From Galbibacter sp035306585 (lineage in GTDB: Bacteria; Bacteroidota; Bacteroidia; Flavobacteriales; Flavobacteriaceae): a stretch of DNA of 64,000 nucleotides. Where the stretch lies: positions 5,331-69,330 of the forward strand of contig NZ_DATGNU010000008.1 of NCBI RefSeq assembly GCF_035306585.1, given 5' to 3'. The notes below the pieces were generated by a model. It had not been told where the DNA came from, ran no database searches, and was given only the letters and a program-made list of their open reading frames with translations. Shown in pieces: positions 52,981 through 62,081 of the stretch. The position numbers and the translations under genes are program-made. Numbering within the stretch: position 1 is the first letter of the stretch; each line of letters opens with the position of its first letter.

Positions 52981-55164
52981 TTAGTTTTTCTTTTTGCCCT
53001 CTACAAGTTCTAATTGATCCAAACTGACCTTTGTGGTGAAAATGCCATAGTTAACCGTTGCTTTATTTTTCTCAATTTGGTCGATACTTCCTACTGATTT
53101 ACTGTCTAGTAGTCGAACTCTGTCTCCTATCTTTAAGGTAGGTCCTGATTTTGGCGTAGCTGTTTCCTGGGCGGTTTTCTGCGCTTTTTCCTTTTTCTTT
53201 CGCTCGCGAATTTGATCCACTTGTTTTTGAACCTCCAATTCCACAACCTTTTTTTTAGCGCGTTGCTTCTTTTTCATAGCCGCAGATTCCTGTTTTCGCT
53301 TCGAGTTCTCCGTTTCTACAATACGCAAGAATTCTGAAATTAAGGGTCTTTTTTTCTTGTTAATGAAATAATCCTCGGCAATGGTATTAATCTTATTCCC
53401 AAGGTATATCATGCGCTGGTTATGATCATATAGCAGTTGATATTGCTCAAGTTTGTCTTTTATTCGTGCGTTGAGCTCTTTTAATTTTTTTGCCTCCTGT
53501 TTTGCTTTGGATTGTTGATCCACTAGATCAGTGGAAGTTTTCTCCATTTGATTTCGTTGCTTTTGCAGTTTGGCAATAGTAGCGTCAAAGCGGACTTTTC
53601 CGCGTTCAATTTTCTTCTTGGCCCGATTAATCAAGCTATATGGGATGCCATTTTTCTGAGCAACCTCAAATGTAAAGGAACTTCCAGCTTCCCCCAGAAC
53701 TAATTTAAATACTGGTTCAAGGGTTTTATTGTCAAATCTCATATTTGCATTGGTGGCATAGGGGAGTTCATTGGCCAATATTTTTAGATTGGAATAATGG
53801 GTTGTAATAATCCCAAAAGCTTCTTTTTCGTAGAAAACTTCTAAGAAAGTCTCGGCTAGCGCTCCACCGAGCTCAGGATCACTTCCTGTCCCAAACTCAT
53901 CTATTAAAAACAAGGTTTTATCAGTACACTTGCGTAGAAAGAAATTCATGTTTTTTAACCGATAGCTGTAGGTGCTCAGGTGATTTTCTATAGACTGATT
54001 ATCCCCAATATCTGTTAAAATGCGCTCGAAAAGACACATAGTAGATTTTGGATGAACAGGAACCAATAAACCACTTTGAAGCATTAGTTGCAATAGACCC
54101 ACGGTCTTTAACGTAATACTTTTTCCACCAGCGTTGGGTCCTGAGATCACGATAATGCGATTCTTTTGATGCAGTTCAATGGTTTGTGGGTAAGTGGTCT
54201 TTAAAGCAGCCTTATTGGAACGATAGAGCAGCGGGTGATAAGCATCCACAAGGTTGAAATGGCGATCGGTGGTGATCTCTGGTAGCACTGCATTAAGTTC
54301 TCGTGCATATCTTGCCTTGGCCGCCACCGTGTCGATCCGAATCAAAAACTCCTGATAATCGATCAACAATGCTCTAAAGGGACGTAAAAAATTAGTAAGC
54401 TCCCTTAAAATTTTTTGAATTTCTTCTTGCTCATCGTACTCTAAATTGGTAAGGGTATGGCTATACTGACGCGTAGCTTCAGGTTCTATATATACAATAC
54501 TTCCTGTTTTAGAATTACCCAAAATAGCTCCCTTTACGCGTTTTCGATACATTGCAGTAACGGCTAGGACTCGACGGTTGTCAATAACTGTTTCTCGGAT
54601 ATCATCCAAATACCCAGCAGCGGTATAGGTACTTAATGCTCCACCGAAACTCTGGTTAATTTTTGTACGCACCTGAGCGATGTCTCGTCTTATTTTCTGT
54701 AAATTAGAGGAAGCTGAATCTTTAATTTCACCAAAACGATCGATGATCCGATGGATTTCATTCTGTATAGCTTTTGTGTATTCTATGTGATGGACACTTT
54801 TGTGTAGTTCAGGATAGTAATTAGCAAATTTCTTATAACAAACAATATGGCTATTGACCGTTTCAGATATTATTGCAATATTCCGAAACCCTTGAATATC
54901 TATAAGGCTATTTTCAACCTTCAGTAAACTAATCTCAGGAGTAATAGATTCAAAATAATGATTTGGTATGGTGTTGTCATTCTCAAATGAAGATAGATAT
55001 TCGTTGGTTTGCTTTAGTGCGCTTTGGAGCGCTTCTTTGCTGGTAAACGGCGTGATTTCCAAAGCAGCTTCTTTTCCCAGTGCAGTTATACATAGCGTAG
55101 AAATCTGTTCTAGGACAGTGTGAAATTCTAGATCTTGTAAAGTTTTTGAATATATTTTGTGCAT
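52981..55164 (-). CDS. mutS2: MutS2-family ATPase lacking the Smr domain
   Basis: The start at 55164 (MHKIYSKTLQDLEF) fits the family; an in-frame start at 55197 adds 11 residues. The 727-residue protein has the clamp/lever region with IYIEPEATRQ, the ATPase with Walker A GPNAGGKS (342-349), FLIDEFGTGSDPELGGAL and TTHYSNLK, then a long coiled coil and a basic stretch (KKKQRAKKKV). The C-terminus ends with a beta segment (GDRVRLLDSKSVGSI ... TKVSLDQLELVE). The C-terminal Smr nuclease domain of canonical MutS2 (about 780 residues) is missing. Other MutS2 proteins suppress recombination or rescue collided ribosomes. Confidence 0.92.
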   Translation of the reverse strand: MHKIYSKTLQDLEFHTVLEQISTLCITALGKEAALEITPFTSKEALQSALKQTNEYLSSFENDNTIPNHYFESITPEISLLKVENSLIDIQGFRNIAIISETVNSHIVCYKKFANYYPELHKSVHHIEYTKAIQNEIHRIIDRFGEIKDSASSNLQKIRRDIAQVRTKINQSFGGALSTYTAAGYLDDIRETVIDNRRVLAVTAMYRKRVKGAILGNSKTGSIVYIEPEATRQYSHTLTNLEYDEQEEIQKILRELTNFLRPFRALLIDYQEFLIRIDTVAAKARYARELNAVLPEITTDRHFNLVDAYHPLLYRSNKAALKTTYPQTIELHQKNRIIVISGPNAGGKSITLKTVGLLQLMLQSGLLVPVHPKSTMCLFERILTDIGDNQSIENHLSTYSYRLKNMNFFLRKCTDKTLFLIDEFGTGSDPELGGALAETFLEVFYEKEAFGIITTHYSNLKILANELPYATNANMRFDNKTLEPVFKLVLGEAGSSFTFEVAQKNGIPYSLINRAKKKIERGKVRFDATIAKLQKQRNQMEKTSTDLVDQQSKAKQEAKKLKELNARIKDKLEQYQLLYDHNQRMIYLGNKINTIAEDYFINKKKRPLISEFLRIVETENSKRKQESAAMKKKQRAKKKVVELEVQKQVDQIRERKKKEKAQKTAQETATPKSGPTLKIGDRVRLLDSKSVGSIDQIEKNKATVNYGIFTTKVSLDQLELVEGKKKN

Positions 55165-55241
55165 AAAACGTGAGCCAATAGCTAATTTAGCATGCAAATT
55201 TACTAATATTCACCTGTTTTTAAAGTAGCTTTTTAGCTATT

Positions 55242-56504
55242 TTAATAATTGTCCCGAATGAACTGAAGAATCTGTGCCATTTTTTCTTTTAGGCTATTGG
55301 AGCTTTGTCTATAATGATTATTCATAAAACTAAAGATCAAGGTTTTTCCTGAATCCGTCACAAGATAACCACTAAGGCAATAATTGTTACTTAAGCTACC
55401 GGTCTTTGCATATATATAAGGATGCGGATTACCTTTGAAGTAATGTTTCAACGTACCGCTTTGTCCACCAGTTGGAAAAATTGCATAAAGGGTTTGCTTT
55501 GGCGTCATTTCATACAATTCCTTAAGGACATATACTATAGAGGAGGGCGTAAAGAGATTGTATCTTGATAAGCCCGAACCATCTACCCATCTAGGTGGTT
55601 GCGCAAGACCTTTTAATTGGTTTTCCAAAATTTGCTGGCGTGATTTGGAACTATTAAGCTGGTCTCCAAGGGTAGCGGAGGCCATAATAAGTAGTTGCTC
55701 TGCTATGAAGTTATCGCTGACCTGCATGAGCTGTTTGTAGACTGAATCAGCTGCAATACCATAGATGGTTTTTACTTCTGATGTGGGGAAACGATTTACT
55801 ACGGTAATAGACTTCCCAGTTTGGTTTTCTAAGATCTTTCTAATAAGGTTACTATCGGAAATAAAGGGTACTTCTATAGTATCCTTTTGGCTAGCTGGAA
55901 GATAAAATTCATTTTCATCAATAGCCCGCCTATAAGGAGCTTCTTGTAATTTTACATGCTTTTTCAACGCCTCAATAGAGACATATAAGGAGTCGTGGTT
56001 TGACAATCTGACAACATTCCCATATACAGGTAAGGGACTTCGCTCGGGCGAATAGTAAGCATCATAATCATCCCAAGCCCAACCAGGTCCCAGTGGGGTG
56101 TCTTCTAGATTATCATAATAAAGCTGTATGTTTTGTTGATTTTTAAGGAAATTAATAAGTGAGCTATCCTTTAGAATCGGATGTAGTGTTGCTGGATTTC
56201 CCAGGCCACGAATATAGGTTTTACCATCAGAGATGGTGTATTGAATACTAGGCAGAAAGTCGGGCAACAGGCTCATCGCGGTGTAGAGGGTAAATATTTT
56301 CGTATTACTGGCTGGAATGAAATATTTATCTCCGTTGTAATTAATAAGGGTATCACCAGAGATAGGATCATAGAGAAAGAGACCACTAAATTGGCTCTCA
56401 AAAAATGAAGTATCAAATTCGGACACCACCTTTTTTGAAAGAGATTTATATCCAGAACAACTAATAAAACTCGCTATCAAAAAAATTAAAATGAACTTTT
56501 TCAT
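55242..56504 (-). CDS. D-alanyl-D-alanine carboxypeptidase/endopeptidase (PBP4, family S13)
   Basis: Start at 56504 gives a lipoprotein signal (MKKFILIFLIASFISC); the in-frame start at 56528 would place charged residues ahead of it. The 420-residue product has the S13 motifs SxxK in PASNTKIF, SxN in VSDNF and KTG in AKTGSLSNNY. It trims peptidoglycan stem peptides or cross-links in the periplasm. Family members contain an inserted domain, here about the middle third. The gene stands alone between mutS2 and the divergent DUF805 gene. Confidence 0.92.
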   Translation of the reverse strand: MKKFILIFLIASFISCSGYKSLSKKVVSEFDTSFFESQFSGLFLYDPISGDTLINYNGDKYFIPASNTKIFTLYTAMSLLPDFLPSIQYTISDGKTYIRGLGNPATLHPILKDSSLINFLKNQQNIQLYYDNLEDTPLGPGWAWDDYDAYYSPERSPLPVYGNVVRLSNHDSLYVSIEALKKHVKLQEAPYRRAIDENEFYLPASQKDTIEVPFISDSNLIRKILENQTGKSITVVNRFPTSEVKTIYGIAADSVYKQLMQVSDNFIAEQLLIMASATLGDQLNSSKSRQQILENQLKGLAQPPRWVDGSGLSRYNLFTPSSIVYVLKELYEMTPKQTLYAIFPTGGQSGTLKHYFKGNPHPYIYAKTGSLSNNYCLSGYLVTDSGKTLIFSFMNNHYRQSSNSLKEKMAQILQFIRDNY

Positions 56505-56656
56505 GAAGAATGAATTTTCGAAGTACAAAATACTAAAATACTATATGTTAGCTCTGTTAAAGTAAATTTAATAGGAAAATTACAAGTAATTCGATGAATT
56601 TTAGGATTAATGTTAAAAATTATTATATATTTACAATTGCCTAAATCTTAAAAATT

Positions 56657-57028
56657 ATGTTTAAAAACCCCTTTTCCTTCAGCGGAAGGATACGTCGAAC
56701 CGAGTTCGGTTTAAGCGTATTGCTCTGTGTTCTTGGTTATTTTTTATGTTATTTATTGTCAAGCATATCCGCTGCAATATTACAAATACAACTTGGTAAT
56801 TACTCCTTTATTTTTTGGCTATTTTTTATTCCTTTTCTGTTTTTTATAACGGCACAAGGAGTCAAGAGATGTCATGATATGGGACATAGTGGATGGTATC
56901 AATTGATCCCTTTTTATTGTTTTCGACAGTTGTTTAAAGAAGGTGAATCATCTATTAATAAGTTTGGTTCAAATCCTAAAGAACTTGGGAATTATGAAAC
57001 CTTGACAAAAATAGAAAACACGCACTAA
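56657..57028 (+). CDS. DUF805 membrane protein
   Basis: A 123-residue protein with the DUF805 pattern: FSFSGRIRRTEFGLSVLLCVLGYF (in parts), three transmembrane helices, then AQGVKRCHDMGHSGWYQLIPFY, the hallmark arginine-cysteine-histidine-aspartate motif. The tail is polar (KFGSNPKELGNYETL). The biochemical role of the family is not known. A TATATTTAC sequence upstream only loosely matches the -7 consensus. Confidence 0.87.
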   Translation: MFKNPFSFSGRIRRTEFGLSVLLCVLGYFLCYLLSSISAAILQIQLGNYSFIFWLFFIPFLFFITAQGVKRCHDMGHSGWYQLIPFYCFRQLFKEGESSINKFGSNPKELGNYETLTKIENTH

Positions 57029-57127
57029 ATGCTTTTTAACAATTAAACCTTGATTTTAACGGAAAGACAACAATTTTATGTCGACCTATTCGTTACTTTT
57101 AAGTCAACCTAATAAATTTTTAAACCA

Positions 57128-57322
57128 ATGGCTAGAGCTATGTTTGAGTACACTAAAATGGTGTTGCATAAGGTGAGCTTTGATCCTAAATTATTCTGTA
57201 AAGAATTAGAAAAAGCTGCCTCAAGATTACTACCTTACGAAATCGATGAATTACGAATTTGGCTTACAGCCTACGTCCAAGGTAGACCCGAGTTATCACA
57301 ATGTTTAATTTATATTAAGTAA
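57128..57322 (+). CDS. conserved small cytoplasmic protein (64 aa)
   Basis: A 64-residue, mostly helical protein (MARAMFEYTKMVLHKVSFDPK, LFCKELEKAASRLLPYEIDELRIWL). I recall near-identical small proteins in many Flavobacteriia, which supports it as a real gene, although I cannot check this here. The even mix of hydrophobic and charged positions suggests a compact helical bundle. It has its own strong terminator. Function unknown. Confidence 0.75.
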   Translation: MARAMFEYTKMVLHKVSFDPKLFCKELEKAASRLLPYEIDELRIWLTAYVQGRPELSQCLIYIK

Positions 57323-57335
57323 TAAGCTACAAAGC

Positions 57336-57384
57336 ATCCTATTAAAAGAGAGGAGCTTGTCTTTGTCTTCTCTTTTAATAGGAT
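57336..57384. terminator. bidirectional terminator between the 64-aa gene and oxyR
   Basis: A perfect 16-bp inverted repeat, ATCCTATTAAAAGAGA (57336-57351) with TCTCTTTTAATAGGAT (57369-57384), between convergent genes. A/T-rich flanks give a modest U tract on both sides. Confidence 0.85.
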
Positions 57385-57438
57385 TAAATAACTTGCTACG
57401 ACTCTAGTAAAGTTCCTTAAAACTATAGTAGGATTATT

Positions 57439-58383
57439 CTAAATGTTTCTGTGGGACACAGGACTAATAATCTTTACATCCTGAAAAGCAATAGCCCCCC
57501 TGATGACCCCTGTTATGATATCTTTTAGTGCATGTGTGATATGCATTTTCAATTCGCTTTTATGATAGATTAAACTAACCTCTCGAGCAGGATTAGGTTC
57601 ATTGAAAAATCGGAGATTTAGTTTTTGACTCTCACTAAGATCCATCGTGTGTAAATAGGGAAGTAATGTCATACCCATTCCTTCATCTGCAAGTTTCATC
57701 ATGGTCTCAAAACTTCCGCTCTCTAAATGAAAGCGATCATTCTTGAAATTTTTGTTCTTACATAGGTTGATGACACCTTCTCTAAAACAGTGACCATCTT
57801 CAAGAAGAAGAATATCCTCTAAATCCAGGTCTTCCATCATAATTTTTTTAACCTGATGCAATCGGTGGTTCTGTGGAATATAAGCCACAAAAGGTTCATA
57901 ATATAACACACTTTCTTTTATTGTTGGATTCTCTAGTGGCGTAGCCGCTATAGCAGCATCAAGGTACCCATCCTCTAATCGCTCAATAAGAACATCGGTG
58001 TTTTGTTCTTCAATTTTTAAATTGACTTTCGGATATTTATTTACAAAGTTCTTTAAAAACAAAGGCAGAAGGGTTGGCATTATAGTGGGTATGATTCCAA
58101 TTCTGTATTCCCCACCAATAAAGCCTTTTTCTTGATCTACTATATCTTGTATCCGGTGGGATTCATTGACGATATTTTTTGCTTGTTCTACTATTTTCTC
58201 TCCAACTGCGGTAAGTTGGATCGGTTTCTTACTGCGATCAAAAATTAGAATATCGAGCTCATCTTCAAGTTTTTGTATCTGCATACTCAAGGTGGGTTGC
58301 GTTACAAAACTTTTTTCCGCGGCATGTGTGAAATTTTGGTGCTCAGCAACGGCTAGCACGTATTGTAATTGGGTAATGGTCAT
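57439..58383 (-). CDS. oxyR: hydrogen-peroxide-responsive regulator OxyR (LysR family)
   Basis: A 314-residue LysR-type regulator. The N-terminal helix-turn-helix (1-65) includes NFTHAAEKSFVTQPTLSMQI. The effector domain contains LLLEDGHCFREG with C199 and then C208 in INLCKN, at the same numbers as the redox pair of E. coli OxyR, and TLLP near 239-242. Oxidation to a disulfide should switch on peroxide-defence genes. It has a perfect TATCTTTG box at its promoter. Its catalase or Dps targets are not in the window. Confidence 0.92.
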   Translation of the reverse strand: MTITQLQYVLAVAEHQNFTHAAEKSFVTQPTLSMQIQKLEDELDILIFDRSKKPIQLTAVGEKIVEQAKNIVNESHRIQDIVDQEKGFIGGEYRIGIIPTIMPTLLPLFLKNFVNKYPKVNLKIEEQNTDVLIERLEDGYLDAAIAATPLENPTIKESVLYYEPFVAYIPQNHRLHQVKKIMMEDLDLEDILLLEDGHCFREGVINLCKNKNFKNDRFHLESGSFETMMKLADEGMGMTLLPYLHTMDLSESQKLNLRFFNEPNPAREVSLIYHKSELKMHITHALKDIITGVIRGAIAFQDVKIISPVSHRNI

Positions 58384-58400
58384 CGTTATTTTTTAAATAC

Positions 58401-58408
58401 CAAAGATA
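58401..58408 (-). promoter_or_regulatory. -7 box of oxyR
   Basis: On the minus strand TATCTTTG, a perfect TAnnTTTG, 17 bp upstream of the oxyR ATG. A -33 TTG is not clear. Confidence 0.6.
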
Positions 58409-58532
58409 CAAAACTATTGTTAAAATTTATAACGGCTTTGTGTTTGATATATATAACCAATAAAATTAGAACAAGTGATTAAAAAATTTATAAGAACAGT
58501 GCTCCATTGTTTATCGTTAACATCCGATGATA

Positions 58533-59261
58533 TTAATCTATCACGACGATAGAATCTATAATTACATTGGTTAATGGCCATTCATCAGAACCTGTTTCGA
58601 CGTGGTTGATTTTGTCTACTACATCCATTCCAGAGGTAACCATTCCAAATGCTGTAAATTTACCATTCAGGTGTGGTGCACCTGTTTTGGTAGTAACGAT
58701 GAAAAACTCATATGGAGACGCGAGTTTATGAGGGTTAGTTACATCATCACTACTGGGCATAGATACCGTTCCTCTAACATGTTTATGACCTTTTCTAGTA
58801 TCGGGAGGTAATAGATAAAAACCAATACTATCACGTTTTTCAGCAGTCATTTTTAAATCAGTATTGCCTCCTTGAATAATAAAATCCTTTACCACTCTGT
58901 GAAAAAACGTGTTGTTGAAATATTTCTTAGAACTAAGATATATCATGTTGGCTCTATGATAGGGTGTATTATCATATAAATCAATGACGAAATCTCCCAT
59001 AGATGTGTATACTTTAACTTTGGATTGTTTGTGTGTCTTTTGGTACTCAAAGAAAAAAGGAATTGCGTTTTCTTCGGTAAGAACAAATGGCTTTTCTTCC
59101 TCTTGTTCTTCTTTGGCCAAATTAGCTGCACGCTCTTTGGCCTGTGCAATGCTGTCCTTTACAGGGGTAGTGGTAGGGGTCTTTTTTGACTTTGGTTGTT
59201 GGTTGCAAGCAGTTAAAATAATTAGTAGTAATATTGTAGAAGTTCTTAAAAAATACTGCAT
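58533..59261 (-). CDS. cyclophilin-type peptidyl-prolyl isomerase lipoprotein
   Basis: Start at 59261 (MQYFLRTSTILLLIILTAC) gives a clean lipoprotein signal with the lipobox LTAC; the in-frame start at 59282 would overlap the divergent Nudix gene. The mature protein has an acidic linker and a cyclophilin domain (about 95-242): GDFVIDLYDNTPYHRANM, FFHRVVKDFIIQGGN with the catalytic Arg, and FFIVTTKTGAPHLNGKFTAFGMV. It accelerates proline isomerisation of envelope proteins. Its ATG directly abuts the Nudix ATG on the other strand. Confidence 0.9.
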   Translation of the reverse strand: MQYFLRTSTILLLIILTACNQQPKSKKTPTTTPVKDSIAQAKERAANLAKEEQEEEKPFVLTEENAIPFFFEYQKTHKQSKVKVYTSMGDFVIDLYDNTPYHRANMIYLSSKKYFNNTFFHRVVKDFIIQGGNTDLKMTAEKRDSIGFYLLPPDTRKGHKHVRGTVSMPSSDDVTNPHKLASPYEFFIVTTKTGAPHLNGKFTAFGMVTSGMDVVDKINHVETGSDEWPLTNVIIDSIVVID

Positions 59262-59909
59262 ATGGAATTTTCTGATTTTCATGATTTAGTTTCAAAAATA
59301 AAAAATATGCCATTACCAGGAGAAGAATCTCATAATAAAATGGCACCAGAGGTTAGAATACAGGAAATTGATAAATGGAAGTTAACGAAAAAGGTTCCCC
59401 GTAAAGCTGGGGTGATCAGCTTATTCTATCCCGATTTAAATAACCAGACACGTCTTTTGTTGATCCTTAGAAAAACGTATAATGGGGTGCATTCGAATCA
59501 GGTTGGTTTTCCAGGAGGCAAAGTGGAACTTCCAGATCGAAATATCCAAGAGACTGCCCTTAGAGAAACTTGGGAAGAGGTCGGGGTTAAGCCGCAACAA
59601 ATTCAACTCATAAAATCGGTAACGGAACTTTTTATTCCACCGAGTAATTTTATGGTACATCCATTTATTGGTTTAACAACTTCCACTCCAGAGTTTGTAG
59701 CACAACCCTCCGAGGTGGAACAAATTATTGAAGTACTGTTCTCGGATTTTATGGACGATCGTCTGGAGACCTCACAAACTTTGACAACTTCATATGCTCA
59801 AAACATAACCGTTCCATCCTTTATCTTTAATGACTTTATCGTCTGGGGAGCCACCGCAATGATATTAAGTGAAATAAAAGACCTTTTTAAAAAGTCAATT
59901 GAACGGTAA
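59262..59909 (+). CDS. Nudix hydrolase, CoA pyrophosphatase-like
   Basis: A 215-residue Nudix protein starting MEFSDFHDLVSKIKNMPLPGEESHNKMAP (split), a start typical of this family. The Nudix box reads GGKVELPDRNIQETALRETWEEVGV, with the core REtwEEvGv and an upstream D-type variant as in the NUDT7/NudL CoA-pyrophosphatase group rather than the classical Gx5E spacing. It likely hydrolyses CoA or its derivatives to a 4'-phosphopantetheine and ADP. Its start is adjacent to the cyclophilin start on the opposite strand; it is 42 bp upstream of the acyltransferase. Confidence 0.88.
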   Translation: MEFSDFHDLVSKIKNMPLPGEESHNKMAPEVRIQEIDKWKLTKKVPRKAGVISLFYPDLNNQTRLLLILRKTYNGVHSNQVGFPGGKVELPDRNIQETALRETWEEVGVKPQQIQLIKSVTELFIPPSNFMVHPFIGLTTSTPEFVAQPSEVEQIIEVLFSDFMDDRLETSQTLTTSYAQNITVPSFIFNDFIVWGATAMILSEIKDLFKKSIER

Positions 59910-59951
59910 GTTTTGTACTTTTGAAAATCCTATTAATGATAACGATTTAAG

Positions 59952-60749
59952 ATGGCTTTATTCAAAAGAAACCCTTTTGGACACATACTATTTTTCAAGA
60001 AATGGTTGATTCGGATTGCTGGTGTACTTACCCATAGGCGGTATAGAGGATTTAATGAACTTCAAATTGAAGGATCAGAAATCATCAAAAATCTACCAGA
60101 TTCTGGGGTGTTGTTTATATCAAATCACCAAACCTATTTTGCAGACGTGGTGGCCATGTTTCACGTTTTTAATGCGAGTTTAAGTGGGCGAGTGGATTCG
60201 ATAAAAAATGTGGGATACCTGTGGCAACCAAAGTTGAATTTATATTATGTAGCAGCCAAGGAAACCATGAAATCTGGACTATTACCAAAGATATTAGCCT
60301 ATGCAGGTTCTATAAGTATTGAACGTACCTGGAGAGCAGCTGGAAAGGATGTCAATAGGAAAGTGAAGTTTAGTGACATTTCAAATATCAGTAAAGCGTT
60401 GGAAGATGGATGGGTGATTACTTTCCCGCAAGGGACAACCAAACCTTGGAAACCAATACGCAAAGGAACTGCTCATATCATAAAGCATTATAAGCCGATC
60501 GTTATCCCAGTAGTTATTGATGGTTTCAGGCGTTCCTTTGATCGAAAAGGACTTCGTATTAAAAAGAAGGGAATCCTACAATCTATGGTTATTAAAGAAC
60601 CTTTGGATATTGATTATGATAATGAAACGATCGAGGAAATTGTGGAGAAAATTGAGTATTCTATCGAGCAACATCCTTCGTTTTTAAAAGTAATTCCCCA
60701 AGAGGAAATAGCTGAAATGGAGCGTTTAAATAAAAAGCGTGCTTGGTAA
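59952..60749 (+). CDS. 1-acyl-glycerol-3-phosphate acyltransferase-like (PlsC family)
   Basis: A 265-residue acyltransferase. Motif I reads SNHQTYFAD, an HX5D spacing instead of the usual HX4D; motif III is FPQGTTKPW in place of FPEGTR, followed by RKGTAHI, and VIPVVIDGF is motif IV. It should acylate lysophosphatidate or a related lipid at the inner membrane. By context it follows the Nudix gene and may share its transcript. The variant spacing could be lineage-wide. Confidence 0.82.
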   Translation: MALFKRNPFGHILFFKKWLIRIAGVLTHRRYRGFNELQIEGSEIIKNLPDSGVLFISNHQTYFADVVAMFHVFNASLSGRVDSIKNVGYLWQPKLNLYYVAAKETMKSGLLPKILAYAGSISIERTWRAAGKDVNRKVKFSDISNISKALEDGWVITFPQGTTKPWKPIRKGTAHIIKHYKPIVIPVVIDGFRRSFDRKGLRIKKKGILQSMVIKEPLDIDYDNETIEEIVEKIEYSIEQHPSFLKVIPQEEIAEMERLNKKRAW

Positions 60750-60770
60750 TTTAATTCGGTTAATGGTTCA

Positions 60771-61388
60771 TTACACTTCCATTTTCTTAAGCTCCTTGTA
60801 ATTGAGTTTTAGGCGTCTCATTAAAAATCCGTAGAGTAGGAGGTATATGCCTAAAAGCGCGGCTAATACAATCAGTGTTGCAATTACCGCAACAACAAAA
60901 ATGATGAGATAGTCCTTTATTTGAGCTTTTTGAACAAAGATATTCCAACCACCTTGTTGGTCAACATATACATATATAAAAGTGATAATAGAGGCTAGAC
61001 CTCCCAGGACTAGGTTTAAGATAATATAGAGTCGAACAGTCCTACGAGCTTTCATAATACTTTCCAATAAATCCTTTACTGAAGATGTGGTAGAGATGTT
61101 TCTGTAGTTTTGGAAGAATCGGTATGCAAAATACAATAACACTGGTATAGAGATATAAGAGAAGAAATCGATAAAGCCTGGTAATTGTATTTGTTTACCT
61201 ATGTTTGGGTGGTAGAATAAAATAATTAGGAGTCCTAAACCTAGTTCAAGTAAACTGATATAAAAAATCCACCGCACTGAAGAAGATGATTTCTTAAGTA
61301 TCATCTTATAAATATCCTCATAGGATAGTTTTGGGAGATTCTTCTCCCTTTTCTTCCAATCCTTTTTTAATAAATCAAGCTCTTTCAT
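60771..61388 (-). CDS. membrane protein paired with an ECF sigma factor
   Basis: A 205-residue protein with a short soluble N-terminus (LLKKDWKKREKNLPKLSYEDIYKMI in parts) and four transmembrane helices (about 40-60, 68-88, 118-140, 155-180). The C-terminus is cytoplasmic and basic (YGFLMRRLKLNYKEL). It overlaps the upstream sigma gene by one base (TAATG), so it is very likely its anti-sigma factor, although no zinc-binding anti-sigma domain is seen. I recognise no family name. Confidence 0.75.
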   Translation of the reverse strand: MKELDLLKKDWKKREKNLPKLSYEDIYKMILKKSSSSVRWIFYISLLELGLGLLIILFYHPNIGKQIQLPGFIDFFSYISIPVLLYFAYRFFQNYRNISTTSSVKDLLESIMKARRTVRLYIILNLVLGGLASIITFIYVYVDQQGGWNIFVQKAQIKDYLIIFVVAVIATLIVLAALLGIYLLLYGFLMRRLKLNYKELKKMEV

Positions 61389-61882
61389 TAGGGATTAAGT
61401 ATATTTTTTAGTTTCTTTTTAATTCTATTCATTTTAACTCGTGCATTAATCTCTGTAATACCCATCGTCTCTGAAATTTCATAGTAATTCTTATCCTCTA
61501 AGTACAAGAAAACTAATGCCTTTTCGATATCATTGAGCTGTTTGATTGCTTCATACATAAGGGCTAATTGCTGTTCTTCTGTATCATCATAATCAACTGC
61601 TTTGACCTTATAGATCACAGGATCCAACTTATTTGTAGGCACATGTCTTTTGGATTTACGATAAAGGGTAATGGCTGTATTGAGCGCTATGCGGTACATC
61701 CAAGTGCTAAACTTAGCGTCCCCTCGAAACTTAGGATAAGCTTTCCATAACTGGATGGTGATCTCCTGGAACAAGTCCTTATGCGCATCAGGACAATCCG
61801 TATAGATCTTACATATTTTATGTACGATATTCTGGTTCGCTTCTAATTCGCTTACAAATTTATGCTCTAAGTCTTGTGTCAA
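61388..61882 (-). CDS. RNA polymerase sigma factor, ECF family
   Basis: A 164-residue ECF sigma. Region 2 shows DAHKDLFQEITIQLWKAYPKF, KFSTWMYRIALNTAI; region 4 shows LNDIEKALVFLYLEDKNYYEISETMGITEINARVKMNRIKKKL (in parts), with the helix-turn-helix near 130-150. It is the first gene of a two-gene operon with the four-helix membrane protein. Divergent from dnaK, with a 289-bp gap in which only the dnaK element is obvious. Confidence 0.92.
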   Translation of the reverse strand: MTQDLEHKFVSELEANQNIVHKICKIYTDCPDAHKDLFQEITIQLWKAYPKFRGDAKFSTWMYRIALNTAITLYRKSKRHVPTNKLDPVIYKVKAVDYDDTEEQQLALMYEAIKQLNDIEKALVFLYLEDKNYYEISETMGITEINARVKMNRIKKKLKNILNP

Positions 61883-62081
61883 AGTTGAGGTTGTTGTTTT
61901 AAGTATTAGTTGCCAACTTGCCTGTAATGTTACAAAAAGATTTAGCTTTAATGAGTCACCATTAGGAATTAAGTTGTATTATCTCTAGTGATGCACAGTA
62001 GTTTGTCTTGATTTGGCGTCAGGGACGGGTTGTAGTGACAGTGGCTTAACCGAATAATAATATGGTGTCATCAATTTATTG

